A stretch of DNA of 64,000 nt from Magnetococcales bacterium (lineage in GTDB: Bacteria; Pseudomonadota; Magnetococcia; Magnetococcales; Magnetaquicoccaceae), in contig JAANAU010000008.1 of assembly GCA_011089965.1 (NCBI GenBank), positions 1 through 64,000 of the forward strand, given 5' to 3'. How positions within the stretch are numbered: the first letter of the stretch is position 1; each line of letters opens with the position of its first letter. A program made the translations under genes and the position numbers. Below are positions 8,859 to 18,001 of this stretch, piece after piece. The notes under the pieces are model-generated. The model did no database searches, was not told where the DNA came from, and saw nothing but the letters and a program-made list of their open reading frames with translations.

Positions 8859-10804
8859 TGACCATTAGAATTCAAAAAAAGAGTTTCAACGCAACCTTCA
8901 AAAGAGATGTCACGACTGGTGATGAAATGAGCGGGGAAGTCCCATGCAGAATAAAGAAACCAGGATATGCTGACATTTTGGAAGATGGACAGAAAAAACT
9001 CAGCAAGGCTGTGGATATTCTGGTTGGGTGCAGTGATGTGCTGGCACACGCGACCTGTGAAGCACAATTCTTGCAGCAGATCTGTAAACTGATCGTGGAA
9101 TCAGGGAGCTATCCATTTGTCTGGATCGGTTTTTCAGAGCATGATGTCAATCAGACCATTCGACCCATTGCTCAATATGCATTAAAAGATAAATCTTTGG
9201 AAAAACAAGATTCTGTATGGAGTGAAACGGACAGGATTGGAGAAATGTCAACGAAATTGACGACCATAAAAACGGCATCCATGATATTTGAGAAGATTGT
9301 TGATGATGATGGCCATCATTACTGGCCTGAAAATAGAGTAAAAAATGTTCACGCTTTTTCGGTTTCCTTGCCTGTCATGACGTGCTGTCTGAATCATGAA
9401 ATCATCATTTTGAATGTTTGCTCCGCAGATTCAACACCATTTGGAAAGGATGAAATCATACTGTTATCCGGTATTGCCAAGAGTATCGGATATGGAATTC
9501 TTTCGATCAGAAAATCAAAAGCGAATGCGGATCTGGAAGCAAAGAATCTGCGGGAGATTTCGGAAAGGGAAAAGATGCAGCAGGAGTTGCAATTGGGGCA
9601 TGAGTTGCTGCTTCAGGCCAAGTGTGTGGCCGAAAATGCCACCCAGGCCAAGGGGGAATTTCTGGCGGTCATGAGTCATGAAATCCGAACACCTTTGAAT
9701 GTGGTGCTGGGCATGTCGGAATTGTTGCTGGAGACGGATCTCGATTCCAGGCAGAAGCATTTTGCGCAGATCATGCATTATTCCGGAAAAATCCTGTTGG
9801 GCGTTATTGACGATATTCTGGATTTCTCGCGCATTGAGGCCAACGGTATCACTTTGTTGGATACCCCTTTTTCACCCAGCCAACTGATCATGGAGACAAC
9901 GCAATTGATGCAGGTGGTGGCCAAAAAAAAGGGCGTCACCTTGGTGGCCAGGGTGGACAAGACCATTCCGGAATGGATTTCAGGGGATGATGGGCGGGTG
10001 CGTCAGGTATTGGTCAATCTGTTGAGCAATGCGATCAAATTCACGCCCAAGGGGCGGGTGGATATCCATCTGAGCATTCATCCCGAGGATCCGGACACCC
10101 TTCTGTTCAAGGTTGTCGATAACGGCATCGGGATCGCTCCGGAAAACACGGCACGCATTTTTGAAAAATTCACCCAGTCCGATGCATCCATCTCCCGCAG
10201 TTATGGTGGGTGCGGACTGGGTCTCACGATTTCCCGAAGTTTTGTGGAACTGATGGGGGGTCGGATTTGGGTGCAAAGTCAATTGGGCCATGGAAGTCGT
10301 TTTTTCTTTACGCTTCCTGTCAGAATTCCAACAGTCAAAGTAATCGAAACAAACGAACTGGAAAGCAGGTTTCAGGAGAATCCCAAATCGCTGCGCATTC
10401 TGTTGGCAGAGGATGTGGAAGAGAATCAGGTATTGTTTGAAGCCTATCTTGCCAACACACCGCATCAACTGGTGATCGTCAACGATGGGATCGAGGTGCT
10501 TGAACGGGTGCAGGAGGAAGATTTTGATATCGTTTTCATGGATATCCGCATGCCACGCATGGATGGTCTCACGGCTACGCGTCGGATTCGTCAATGGGAA
10601 AGCAAGGAAAAGCGTTCTCATTTGCCAGTTGTTGCGCTTACAGCGCATGCCATGGATGGAAAAAGTCACAGCAGAACGGAAGAGGGATGTGACATGTATC
10701 TCACCAAACCCATCAACAAAAAAAAGCTGTTGAATGTGTTGCGGCAATTTTTTCTTCCGAATCACCTTTCGGGACATTCGGATTCAATGTTGGTTCCGTC
10801 ATAG
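8855..10804 (+). CDS. GAF-domain hybrid sensor histidine kinase
   Basis: A 649-residue soluble hybrid kinase. Residues about 45-200 look like a GAF sensor (QFLQQICKLIVESGSYPFVWIG). A coiled linker leads to the phospho-acceptor region [14 protein letters not shown] (His about 275) and an ATPase domain with N, G1 and G2 boxes (NLLSNAIKF, DNGIGIA, GGCGLGL). A C-terminal receiver has the acceptor Asp about 563 in FMDIRMPRMDG and the lysine motif LTKP. The frame stays open up to an ATG at 8717, but I start at 8855 because that ATG overlaps the stop of the relic upstream and AAGGAG lies about 11 bases before it. No transmembrane segment is seen. Its original partner was probably the deleted REC/HD-GYP protein. 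Confidence 0.88.
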   Translation: MMTIRIQKKSFNATFKRDVTTGDEMSGEVPCRIKKPGYADILEDGQKKLSKAVDILVGCSDVLAHATCEAQFLQQICKLIVESGSYPFVWIGFSEHDVNQTIRPIAQYALKDKSLEKQDSVWSETDRIGEMSTKLTTIKTASMIFEKIVDDDGHHYWPENRVKNVHAFSVSLPVMTCCLNHEIIILNVCSADSTPFGKDEIILLSGIAKSIGYGILSIRKSKANADLEAKNLREISEREKMQQELQLGHELLLQAKCVAENATQAKGEFLAVMSHEIRTPLNVVLGMSELLLETDLDSRQKHFAQIMHYSGKILLGVIDDILDFSRIEANGITLLDTPFSPSQLIMETTQLMQVVAKKKGVTLVARVDKTIPEWISGDDGRVRQVLVNLLSNAIKFTPKGRVDIHLSIHPEDPDTLLFKVVDNGIGIAPENTARIFEKFTQSDASISRSYGGCGLGLTISRSFVELMGGRIWVQSQLGHGSRFFFTLPVRIPTVKVIETNELESRFQENPKSLRILLAEDVEENQVLFEAYLANTPHQLVIVNDGIEVLERVQEEDFDIVFMDIRMPRMDGLTATRRIRQWESKEKRSHLPVVALTAHAMDGKSHSRTEEGCDMYLTKPINKKKLLNVLRQFFLPNHLSGHSDSMLVPS

Positions 10805-10830
10805 ATTGTCACCCTGAATGGGATTTCGGC

Positions 10831-11088
10831 GGCTGTTTGGTGATTCCAGAGCCGAGCACACATATCCAATGATTGAAAAAAAAGAGGGGGTCTGGGGGAT
10901 TCATCCCCCAGGGTTTTCATGTTTTCATGATGTTTAAAAAAAACAATATATAAATATTTTTGTTTAAAAGATTAAAAGATTAAAAGATTAAAAGATTAAA
11001 AGATTAAAAGATTAAAAGATTAAAGTCCCAGGGGTTTCACCCCTGGACCCCACCAGGGGGGTAACCCCCCTGGACCCCTGATCATGGC
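10831..11088 (+). repeat. Mosaic hairpin repeat R2, with an 8-bp microsatellite
   Basis: The full form of the family: GGCTGTTTGGTGATTCC end module, CTGGGGGATTCATCCCCCAG hairpin, AT spacer, CCAGGGGTTTCACCCCTGG hairpin and CAGGGGGGTAACCCCCCTG hairpin. The spacer carries six exact ATTAAAAG units in tandem (10971-11018) plus partial ones. It lies between two genes pointing at each other. Confidence 0.92.
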
Positions 11089-11139
11089 GTATTCACTCTC
11101 GCCTGTCGTGCAAAATTACCAAATGGCTCTAAAAAAGTC

Positions 11140-11760
11140 CTATTTCAGAAGACCAACCTTGACGGCATACTGAGACAGCGCACTGATGGTATGCAAGCCG
11201 AGCTTCTCTTTCAGACGTGTTTTGTGAGTATCCACCGTGCGCGGGGTAATGTTCAACAAACGGGCGATCTCTTTGTTGGTGTTTCCTGTGGCGATCAAAG
11301 TCAACACCTGTTTCTCCCGAGGGGAAAGCGTCTTGCGCTGACTGAAATTCAGAAATTCCTCCAGCCTGTTGATCACTTGTTGACTCATGAATTGCCCGCC
11401 ACCATAGGCCATACGAATGGCATGATTCAACTCGTCGAAACTGTTCTCTTTCAAAATATAACCAGACACTCCGGCTTCTTTGGATTGCAAAGCCAAGGTG
11501 GGATCGTCATGACTGGTCAGAATAACAATTTTAGTTTTCAATCCTGATTTTTTCAATACACAAGCCACTTCGATGCCATTCATGCCTGGCATCGAAATAT
11601 CCAAAATGGCAATGTCCGGAAGTCGCTCCTGAATCAAACGCCACGCCTCATCTCCGTCTTTGGCCTCGGCCACCAGTTCCAACGTCTCATCCGCCTTCAA
11701 CAAGCCGGCAAGACCTTCCCGGAAAATCTTGTGATCATCGGCCAACAGGACGCTAATCAT
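11140..11760 (-). CDS. NarL/FixJ-type response regulator (REC and LuxR-type DNA-binding domains)
   Basis: A 206-residue regulator: receiver domain at 1-120 with VLLADDH and acceptor Asp54 (DIAILDISMPG), then a LuxR-type helix-turn-helix at about 140-200 (LSPREKQVLTLIATGNTNKEIA, TPRTVDTHKTRLKEKL). The frame extends upstream to 11916, but similarity begins at MISVLLADD. That ATG overlaps the stop of the kinase gene by eight bases, so the two are translationally coupled and very likely a cognate pair. Target genes are unknown. Confidence 0.93.
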   Translation of the reverse strand: MISVLLADDHKIFREGLAGLLKADETLELVAEAKDGDEAWRLIQERLPDIAILDISMPGMNGIEVACVLKKSGLKTKIVILTSHDDPTLALQSKEAGVSGYILKENSFDELNHAIRMAYGGGQFMSQQVINRLEEFLNFSQRKTLSPREKQVLTLIATGNTNKEIARLLNITPRTVDTHKTRLKEKLGLHTISALSQYAVKVGLLK

Positions 11761-14068
11761 GGATTGGAATCCGAATGGAAACCGTGGTACCCAATCCCGG
11801 CACGCTGAAAAAATCCACTTCCCCATGCATCCGGGCTGTCCGTTCCTGGATGACCATGAGACCGATCCCGTGGAAATGATTCGCAATCGTCGCCACATCG
11901 AAACCTTGGCCGTCATCCACGATATTCAGATGAATCTCTTCGTTGCAGATTTTTTGCAAACGCACCGTGATCAAGGTGCATTTGGCATGCTTGATGGCAT
12001 TGATCACCGCCTCTTGAAAAATAAAATAGGCATTTTTGGTGATCTGTCGTTCCAAATGTCCCAAATTTTCATCGGTCTCGACACATACCTCAACCCCGGA
12101 TTGACGGGCCAGTTTTTCACTTCTCCAACGGATGGCTTCGACCAGATCCATCCGATCCAGAAAGGATGGATGCAAATCCGTGGAGAGATCCCGCAACTGT
12201 TGAATCACCTCGATGATCTCCCGGCAGGTATGGTCCATGCTCGTTGGCACAATCCCCTGACCACGCCGCAGATCCGACAGCATCGATTTGGCGCTCAACA
12301 GCACCACTTGCAACATCTGAATGGCCCCATCGTGGATGGTGCGGGCCAATCGTTGACGTTCCCGGCTTTCCACCTCCTCCTTGACGCGGGATAACGCCTG
12401 CTCCAGATCCTTCCGGTGGGTGACATCCTGCACCATGATGAAGACAAATATGGGATCTCCTTCCGGATTGTGTACGGCGGAAACAAACGAATCACCCCAT
12501 ACCACTTGACCATCCTGGCGCAGATAACGCTTCAAGACCTTGCCAAATGGAATGTTTCTGGCGTGCAATTCCTTGAATTGACCCGAAGTGAGGTCGCGAT
12601 CCTTGGGATGGGGCAACTCGAAGACGTTCAGACCATGCAACTCATCCGCCGTACGACCCAGGAATTGCCGCAACGCGGCGTTGCTTTCGAAAAGAACACC
12701 ATCCAGGGACGCGATGCCTATGCCAAGAGAGGAGCATTCAAACACCTTTTTAAATCTTTCCTTGTGATTGAACAGCTCATTCTCCATAAGGCGCGTTGCG
12801 GTGATGTCCTGAATCGTACACAACAGATGAAGAGGAGCGCCCAACGGATCGCGGATCACCTCGCCCTGTTCCAGGACCAGGCGGATCGATCCATCCGGAT
12901 GCGCGATTCGATGTTCGGACCGGTAGGTTTCCGTCGGGTCAGACAGGGCCTGTTGTATTTGCTCCAGCACCTCGGCGCGATCCAATGGATGGACCCGAGC
13001 CAGAAAATCCGGATAGGTGGCGGGGAACTGCTGGGGCAGCAGACCGAAAATGCGATACACCTCATCCGACCAGTTCATGGCGTTCTGCGCCACATCCCAA
13101 CCCCAACTGCCCAGATGGGCCATGGACTGGGAGGTGTTGAGCAGATGTTCGCTCTTCCTTAAATCCTCTTCTGCCAGCTTGATTTTGGTGATTTCGGTGA
13201 TTGTGCCGACAAATCCCCGCAGCACCCCCTGTTTGTCCCACTCCGGAGAGGTCTGCCCGAGTACCCATACCATGGTTCCCAGGTTCTGATTGACGAAACG
13301 AAACTCTCTGCTGGAAGAGCATTGTTGACTGACGATCTTTTTCCAGTCGTCGATCACCTGATGCGCATCTTCTGGATGCAATGCGCTCATCCATTGTTTG
13401 CCCAGCGCCTTTTCCAGGGACAGGCCGGTGATCCGGGACCATTGGGGATTGACATAATGGATCGCACCATGGATATCGCAGCGGAAAAGACCCACCGGAG
13501 AGGCGCCAGCCAACAACTGAGCGGTGACGTTGCCGATCATGGTGATCCATTGGGGAAGGTGGTCATTCCCTTTGGGATCGATCACGCTGTTGAGATGAAC
13601 CAGCATGATCGAGCCATCGGCCCTTGTCAGGTTGAGTTCGCACTCCTCGATCTCCATCGAATGCAGCACTTGATGCGCATGCAAATAATAAGCGGTCTGA
13701 CTGTCCGGGGCGACAAAGTCGGAAAGCGGACTGCCCAGCAATCGGGAAGCGATCATCCCGAACAAAGTGGTTGCCGTCTGATTGGCCTCAAGGATGATCC
13801 CCCCTGCGCTGATGGTCAGATAGGCCAAAGGCGAAGCGTCATACAGTTGTGCATAGCGGTCACGGGTTTTTTCCAACTCCGACTGGATGCGCAGCAACTC
13901 CTCGTTTTGCATCCGGAGTTCCAGTTGATGGATATCGATTTCGTGAAGCAGATGATCTGTCTGACCTCCCCCCTTGTTCCGTTGCCCATGTCCCGTTGCG
14001 CGCAGCCTTTGTTCCGCCTGACTGCGCAACCTGGCAAATCGGATGTTTGCAGGCGCTTTACTGGTCAT
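11753..14068 (-). CDS. Multi-PAS sensor histidine kinase, NarL type
   Basis: A 771-residue cytoplasmic kinase. After a basic, coiled N-terminus come four PAS-like domains (near 90, 190, 320 and 440), the third with the LGSWGWDV pattern of PAS_3. The dimerisation and phospho-acceptor region is HisKA_3 type, ERQRLARTIHDGAIQMLQ with His about 579, as usual for partners of LuxR-type regulators. The ATPase domain has DDGQGFD and HGIGLMVIQER. The ATG at 14068 lies four bases after the stop of the CheB-CheR gene. It overlaps the regulator gene downstream, forming a three-gene unit. The signal is not evident; no transmembrane segments are seen. Confidence 0.92.
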   Translation of the reverse strand: MTSKAPANIRFARLRSQAEQRLRATGHGQRNKGGGQTDHLLHEIDIHQLELRMQNEELLRIQSELEKTRDRYAQLYDASPLAYLTISAGGIILEANQTATTLFGMIASRLLGSPLSDFVAPDSQTAYYLHAHQVLHSMEIEECELNLTRADGSIMLVHLNSVIDPKGNDHLPQWITMIGNVTAQLLAGASPVGLFRCDIHGAIHYVNPQWSRITGLSLEKALGKQWMSALHPEDAHQVIDDWKKIVSQQCSSSREFRFVNQNLGTMVWVLGQTSPEWDKQGVLRGFVGTITEITKIKLAEEDLRKSEHLLNTSQSMAHLGSWGWDVAQNAMNWSDEVYRIFGLLPQQFPATYPDFLARVHPLDRAEVLEQIQQALSDPTETYRSEHRIAHPDGSIRLVLEQGEVIRDPLGAPLHLLCTIQDITATRLMENELFNHKERFKKVFECSSLGIGIASLDGVLFESNAALRQFLGRTADELHGLNVFELPHPKDRDLTSGQFKELHARNIPFGKVLKRYLRQDGQVVWGDSFVSAVHNPEGDPIFVFIMVQDVTHRKDLEQALSRVKEEVESRERQRLARTIHDGAIQMLQVVLLSAKSMLSDLRRGQGIVPTSMDHTCREIIEVIQQLRDLSTDLHPSFLDRMDLVEAIRWRSEKLARQSGVEVCVETDENLGHLERQITKNAYFIFQEAVINAIKHAKCTLITVRLQKICNEEIHLNIVDDGQGFDVATIANHFHGIGLMVIQERTARMHGEVDFFSVPGLGTTVSIRIPIHD

Positions 14069-14072
14069 GGTG

Positions 14073-17066
14073 TCATTCCGAACCGTTCCCGTTTCCAGGA
14101 CACGGCATGAGCATGGAAGAGTGACAACGCTGTTCCGTGGTGGCCATGGCATAGGGATGGCCATCGACATCGCAGAGCGCCGTGGCGTTGATCATGATCT
14201 TGATGATTTTGCCATCCCTGGTCAGACGTTGCGTTTTGAATGGTGCCACCACTTCGCCGGCGGCGATGCGGCTGGCAAGACGGATGATTTCCGACTGTTC
14301 CCCCTCGGGACACAAGACCGAGATGTTCATGCCCAAGGCTTCCTGTTCCGAATAACCATAAAGCCGTTCTGCGGCAGGATTCCAGGTCGTGATCCGTCCA
14401 TCGAACGTTTGCACCATGATGGCATCATTGGCGTCCCGTACCACGATGGCGAGTCGATCCATCCGATCCGCCTTTTTTTGTTTGCTGTTGTCCACAAAGG
14501 TGATGACCACCCCGTCGATGACATTTTCCGTGGTGCGATAGGGCTTCATGCGCATGAAGTACCATTGTCCGTCCTTGGTTTGAATCTCCTCCTCGCTGGG
14601 AATCAGATCCTTGAGGATCTTTTTGGCCATGTTGAACAGAATGGTATCATCGACCAGAGAGGAGGCCAGATGGGTGATGGGACGACCGATATCGGATTTG
14701 ATCAAGCGGATCAGGGTGTCCACCTTGGGGGTGAACAGACGGATTTTCAGTTCCAGATCCAGAAAAACCGCTCCGACATCGGTGCTGGCCATGTAGTTGG
14801 CCATATCGTTGTTGGCTTTGGACAGTTCGGTGATCTTTGCCTGATATTCGCTGTTGAGCGTGGACAACTCTTCGTTGATGGTCTGTCCTTCCTCTCTGGA
14901 GGTCTCCAACTCTTCCGTGATGCTTTGCAACTCCTCATTGGCGAGTTGCAACTCCCCATTGGTGGCCTTGAGTTCCTCGTTGGCAGACTCGAAAGCTTCG
15001 ATGGTGGTTTGCAGGTATTCCCGGGTGGAGTGCAGGTTTTTTTCCAGTTCGGCGATGTGCTGTTCTTTGTCGTTGGTATCGGGATGGGAATGTTTCGTCT
15101 GTTCCGGCCTGATCGGTCCGATGTCTTGAAAAATGACCGCAAAGCAGCCTTGCAAGGCCGCAGGGGTTGAAAAAGGTTGGACAGTCAGGTTGATTTCCTG
15201 AAGACCTCCATGGACATTGACGTGCAGACCCTCATGACGAACCGTCCGTTGTTCGGACCTGGCCTTGCGCATGGCCAAGGTCAGATCGGGCCTCAATTCC
15301 GCCTTGGCCATTTTCATGAGATTCCAATTGACCTTGCCGGCAGACGCCTCCAGATATTTTCCGGTCCGTCCATGGATATACAGCGGCTCGTATGCGTCGT
15401 TGACAAGGATGCATGCTGGTGCGTGTGTGTCCAGCAGGAAATGCTCCACCGCTTGTTTTATAACCGCATCCGGGTTCTTCCCGGGCGAACGGCACGGAAC
15501 GTTGTGCAATAAATCTAATGGAGGCAATGTCAAACACAACTCTTTGCGTGAGGTCCGTTCCACAGTGATCTCTTTGCGCCGATAGAGTTTGCATGTCCGG
15601 TTGATGTTTTCGAACATTGAAGGACAGGCGCTTGTGGTTTCCGATGCCCCCAGCAGGAGATATCCCTTCGACTTGAGGGCATAATGAAAAACGGACAGCA
15701 CATGATTTTGAAGTGGGGCGTCGAAATAGATCAGCAGGTTGCGGCAACTGATCAAATCCAGATGCGAAAACGGGGGATCCTTGATCACATTCTGCTCGGC
15801 GAACAACAGCATATCGCGAATTCTTTTGTTGATGTGAAAATTTGAGTTGTTTTTTGTAAAATAACGATTCAATCGTTCGTTGGAGATTTGTTTTGCGATC
15901 CCGTCGGAATAGACGCCACGTCGTGCCACCTCGATGGCGCGGCTGTCCAGGTCGGTGGCAAAAATTTGAATCTCAAGGTTCAGATGCAACGTTTCCATCT
16001 GTTCCTGAAGCAGAATGGCAATGGAATAGGCCTCTTCTCCGGTGGCGCAACCCGGAACCCAGATTCGTATTGGTTGATTGTGCAGATGGTGTTCCAGCAG
16101 ATCCGGAATCACGTTGTTTTGCAACCATTCAAAAACCTCTGTGTCTCTGAAGAAGCTGGAGACTCCGATCATCATCTCCTGGAACAGGATACCGGCTTCG
16201 TCCTGATCCAGCTGGAGGTGTTTGACATATTGTTCCAAAGTGTTGATATGGTTGATCGCCATGCGTTTTTGAATCCGACGCAGGATGACGTTTTCCTTGT
16301 ACTGGGAGAAATCGTGACCGACCTTGCCGTGCAGCAATGCCAACAGAGTTTGCAACTGTTTTTTGATGTCGCCATGCATGATCGATTTGCCGTTTTTTTC
16401 ACGAAACAGGCTTGGTTGTTTTGATTTTTGTCGTGCATAGCCCAACAATGAAGGCGGCATGTCTTGAGGCGGCAGGATGTAATCCACCAATCCGGTTTGC
16501 ACGGCACTCAACGGCATGCCATCAAATTTTGTCGAGGCGGGGTCTTGGACCATGATCATGCCGCCAGCATTTTTGATGGCCTGTATGCCTTGTGTTCCAT
16601 CCGATCCGGTGCCGGACAGAATGATGGCAATGGCGTGTTCTTTGGCGTCAACGGCCAGAGAGCGGAAGAAATGGTCGATGGTCAACCGTTGGTGGCGGGG
16701 TTGCATGGGTTCAACGAGCAGCAATCGGTTGTTCAGAATGGAAAGATCCCGATCCGGCGGGATGACGTACACATGATTTGGTTGAATTTCCATTCCGTTT
16801 TGTATTTGGGTCACAGGCATGGCGGTATGTTGTGCGAGCAGTTTGGCCAACAGGCTTTTATGTTCTGCGTCCAGATGTTGCACGACGACAAAGGCCATGC
16901 CGGAATGGATTGGCATGTTGGCAAAGAAGTTTCCGAACGCTTCCAAGCCACCTGCCGAGGCTCCGATGCCGACCACCGGAAATCGATCCGTTTGCACAGG
17001 AAGTGTGCTTGTGACTGTTTTTTGTTTCGATTTTTGTCGCGTCATGGATTGGGTGTTGTTGTGCAT
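14073..17066 (-). CDS. CheB-CheR fusion protein with C-terminal PAS domains
   Basis: A 997-residue fusion. Residues about 30-210 are a CheB-type methylesterase (VVGIGASAGGLEAF with catalytic Ser37, VVQHLD, SGTGSDGTQG). Residues about 225-500 are a CheR methyltransferase with WVPGCATGEEAYSIAILL as the SAM site and FDLISCRNLLIYF-like sequence. A PAS-like region, a long coiled coil around 680-790 (repeated EELKATNGELQLANEELQS pattern) and two more PAS domains follow, the last reading VVRDANDAIMVQTFDGRITTWNP. CheB-CheR-PAS proteins often end in a kinase; this one stops after PAS and the kinase is the next gene. AAGGA lies 8-10 bases before the ATG. No chemotaxis receptors are nearby, so a role outside flagellar chemotaxis is likely. 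Confidence 0.93.
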   Translation of the reverse strand: MHNNTQSMTRQKSKQKTVTSTLPVQTDRFPVVGIGASAGGLEAFGNFFANMPIHSGMAFVVVQHLDAEHKSLLAKLLAQHTAMPVTQIQNGMEIQPNHVYVIPPDRDLSILNNRLLLVEPMQPRHQRLTIDHFFRSLAVDAKEHAIAIILSGTGSDGTQGIQAIKNAGGMIMVQDPASTKFDGMPLSAVQTGLVDYILPPQDMPPSLLGYARQKSKQPSLFREKNGKSIMHGDIKKQLQTLLALLHGKVGHDFSQYKENVILRRIQKRMAINHINTLEQYVKHLQLDQDEAGILFQEMMIGVSSFFRDTEVFEWLQNNVIPDLLEHHLHNQPIRIWVPGCATGEEAYSIAILLQEQMETLHLNLEIQIFATDLDSRAIEVARRGVYSDGIAKQISNERLNRYFTKNNSNFHINKRIRDMLLFAEQNVIKDPPFSHLDLISCRNLLIYFDAPLQNHVLSVFHYALKSKGYLLLGASETTSACPSMFENINRTCKLYRRKEITVERTSRKELCLTLPPLDLLHNVPCRSPGKNPDAVIKQAVEHFLLDTHAPACILVNDAYEPLYIHGRTGKYLEASAGKVNWNLMKMAKAELRPDLTLAMRKARSEQRTVRHEGLHVNVHGGLQEINLTVQPFSTPAALQGCFAVIFQDIGPIRPEQTKHSHPDTNDKEQHIAELEKNLHSTREYLQTTIEAFESANEELKATNGELQLANEELQSITEELETSREEGQTINEELSTLNSEYQAKITELSKANNDMANYMASTDVGAVFLDLELKIRLFTPKVDTLIRLIKSDIGRPITHLASSLVDDTILFNMAKKILKDLIPSEEEIQTKDGQWYFMRMKPYRTTENVIDGVVITFVDNSKQKKADRMDRLAIVVRDANDAIMVQTFDGRITTWNPAAERLYGYSEQEALGMNISVLCPEGEQSEIIRLASRIAAGEVVAPFKTQRLTRDGKIIKIMINATALCDVDGHPYAMATTEQRCHSSMLMPCPGNGNGSE

Positions 17067-17248
17067 ATTTTTAATCCTTTTTATTAAGTTTTAATTATTT
17101 TAATAATTTATTTTATCGATTGTTATTAATATTATAATCAATAGATTGAGAATTATTGTTGAGATGTCAAAAAATCGATTCAGGTACGATTTTCCTGTTT
17201 ATATAATAAACTCTTTCATGTGCAATCGGCAAAAACAAAATCGCATTG
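17067..17248. other. AT-rich divergent upstream region
   Basis: Very AT-rich DNA between the CheB-CheR gene (leftward) and the small gene at 17420 (rightward). It includes the inverted repeat AATTATT-TT-AATAATT near 17091-17106. It probably carries the promoter for the leftward signalling operon; no clear -35/-10 pair can be assigned. Confidence 0.4.
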
Positions 17249-17264
17249 TCGAGAATTTGCTCGA
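17249..17264. promoter_or_regulatory. Palindrome TCGAG-N6-CTCGA, copy 2
   Basis: TCGAGAATTTGCTCGA followed by TATT matches the copy at 7793-7808 in 15 of 16 positions, with an AT-rich tract on both sides in both places. It lies 156 bases before a small lysine-rich gene. A shared operator is the simplest reading. Confidence 0.45.
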
Positions 17265-17419
17265 TATTTATTATTTTCAGGTTTTGTTATTTTTTGTACA
17301 CGGCAAATTTTGACGTTACATGAAGCAGCCGTACCACAGGAGTTGGAGAAGCAAAACGATTGGAGTAAGAAAATTTTCATCAAGTCACTCAAACAGATTT
17401 TGGAAAAATGGAGACGACC

Positions 17420-17563
17420 ATGTCAAGTTCAAGCACGAAAAAAATGAAGAAAAATGGTGGAAGTGCAGGGACCGCTCAAAAAGAGAAGAAAGGAAAAAAG
17501 AAGATCATCTGTGAAAATCTGGTTGGACCGCCCAGGGATTTGTCAAAGTCGGTTGAGGTATGA
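17420..17563 (+). CDS. Small lysine-rich protein, 47 residues
   Basis: The ATG at 17420 is preceded by GGAG six bases away. The product starts MSSSSTKKMKKNGG, carries a KEKKGKKK run and ends LSKSVEV. The lysine clusters suggest nucleic-acid or membrane-surface binding; no family is recognised. It ends about 50 bases before a mosaic repeat. Its short length makes it uncertain. Confidence 0.4.
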   Translation: MSSSSTKKMKKNGGSAGTAQKEKKGKKKIICENLVGPPRDLSKSVEV

Positions 17564-17613
17564 GTTGTGCGGCATGGTTGCTGGGATAGGGGGGGGTTAA
17601 GGCCTTCCCTTTC

Positions 17614-17843
17614 TCAGAGGCTGTTTTGGTGATTCCTGAGCCGAGCATGATTATCCAATGATTAAAAAAAAAAGAGGGGGTCTGGGGGATTCATCTCCAG
17701 GGTTTTAATGTTTTAATGTTTTAATACTTAAAAAAATAATTTTTAAATATTTTTGTTTAAAAGATTTAAAAGATTAAATTCCCAGGGGTTTCACCCCTGG
17801 ACCCCACCAGGGGGGTAACCCCCCTGGACCCCTGATGATGGTG
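17614..17843 (+). repeat. Mosaic hairpin repeat R3
   Basis: Same module order as R2. The first hairpin is damaged here (GGGGGATTCATCTCCAGG), while the CCAGGGGTTTCACCCCTGG and CAGGGGGGTAACCCCCCTG hairpins are perfect. It lies between the 47-residue gene and the DUF3576 lipoprotein gene. Confidence 0.9.
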
Positions 17844-18001
17844 TCCTGTCTCTGACTCTCAGAACGGATCACGGAATCACCTCCGATCACAAGTACCCAA
17901 TGAAAGCAATCCCAGGCATTCCCTGGTCGCGAATTTTGCGGCATAATGGAAAGGGTGTGACGTGTATGGACCTTAAACTGGGCAACCTGGGAATCAAGTC
18001 G

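Noticed and set aside
10971-11026. CRISPR-like array
   Set aside because: The unit is only 8 bp with no spacers between units; it is a simple tandem repeat. No true direct-repeat and spacer pattern was seen in the window.
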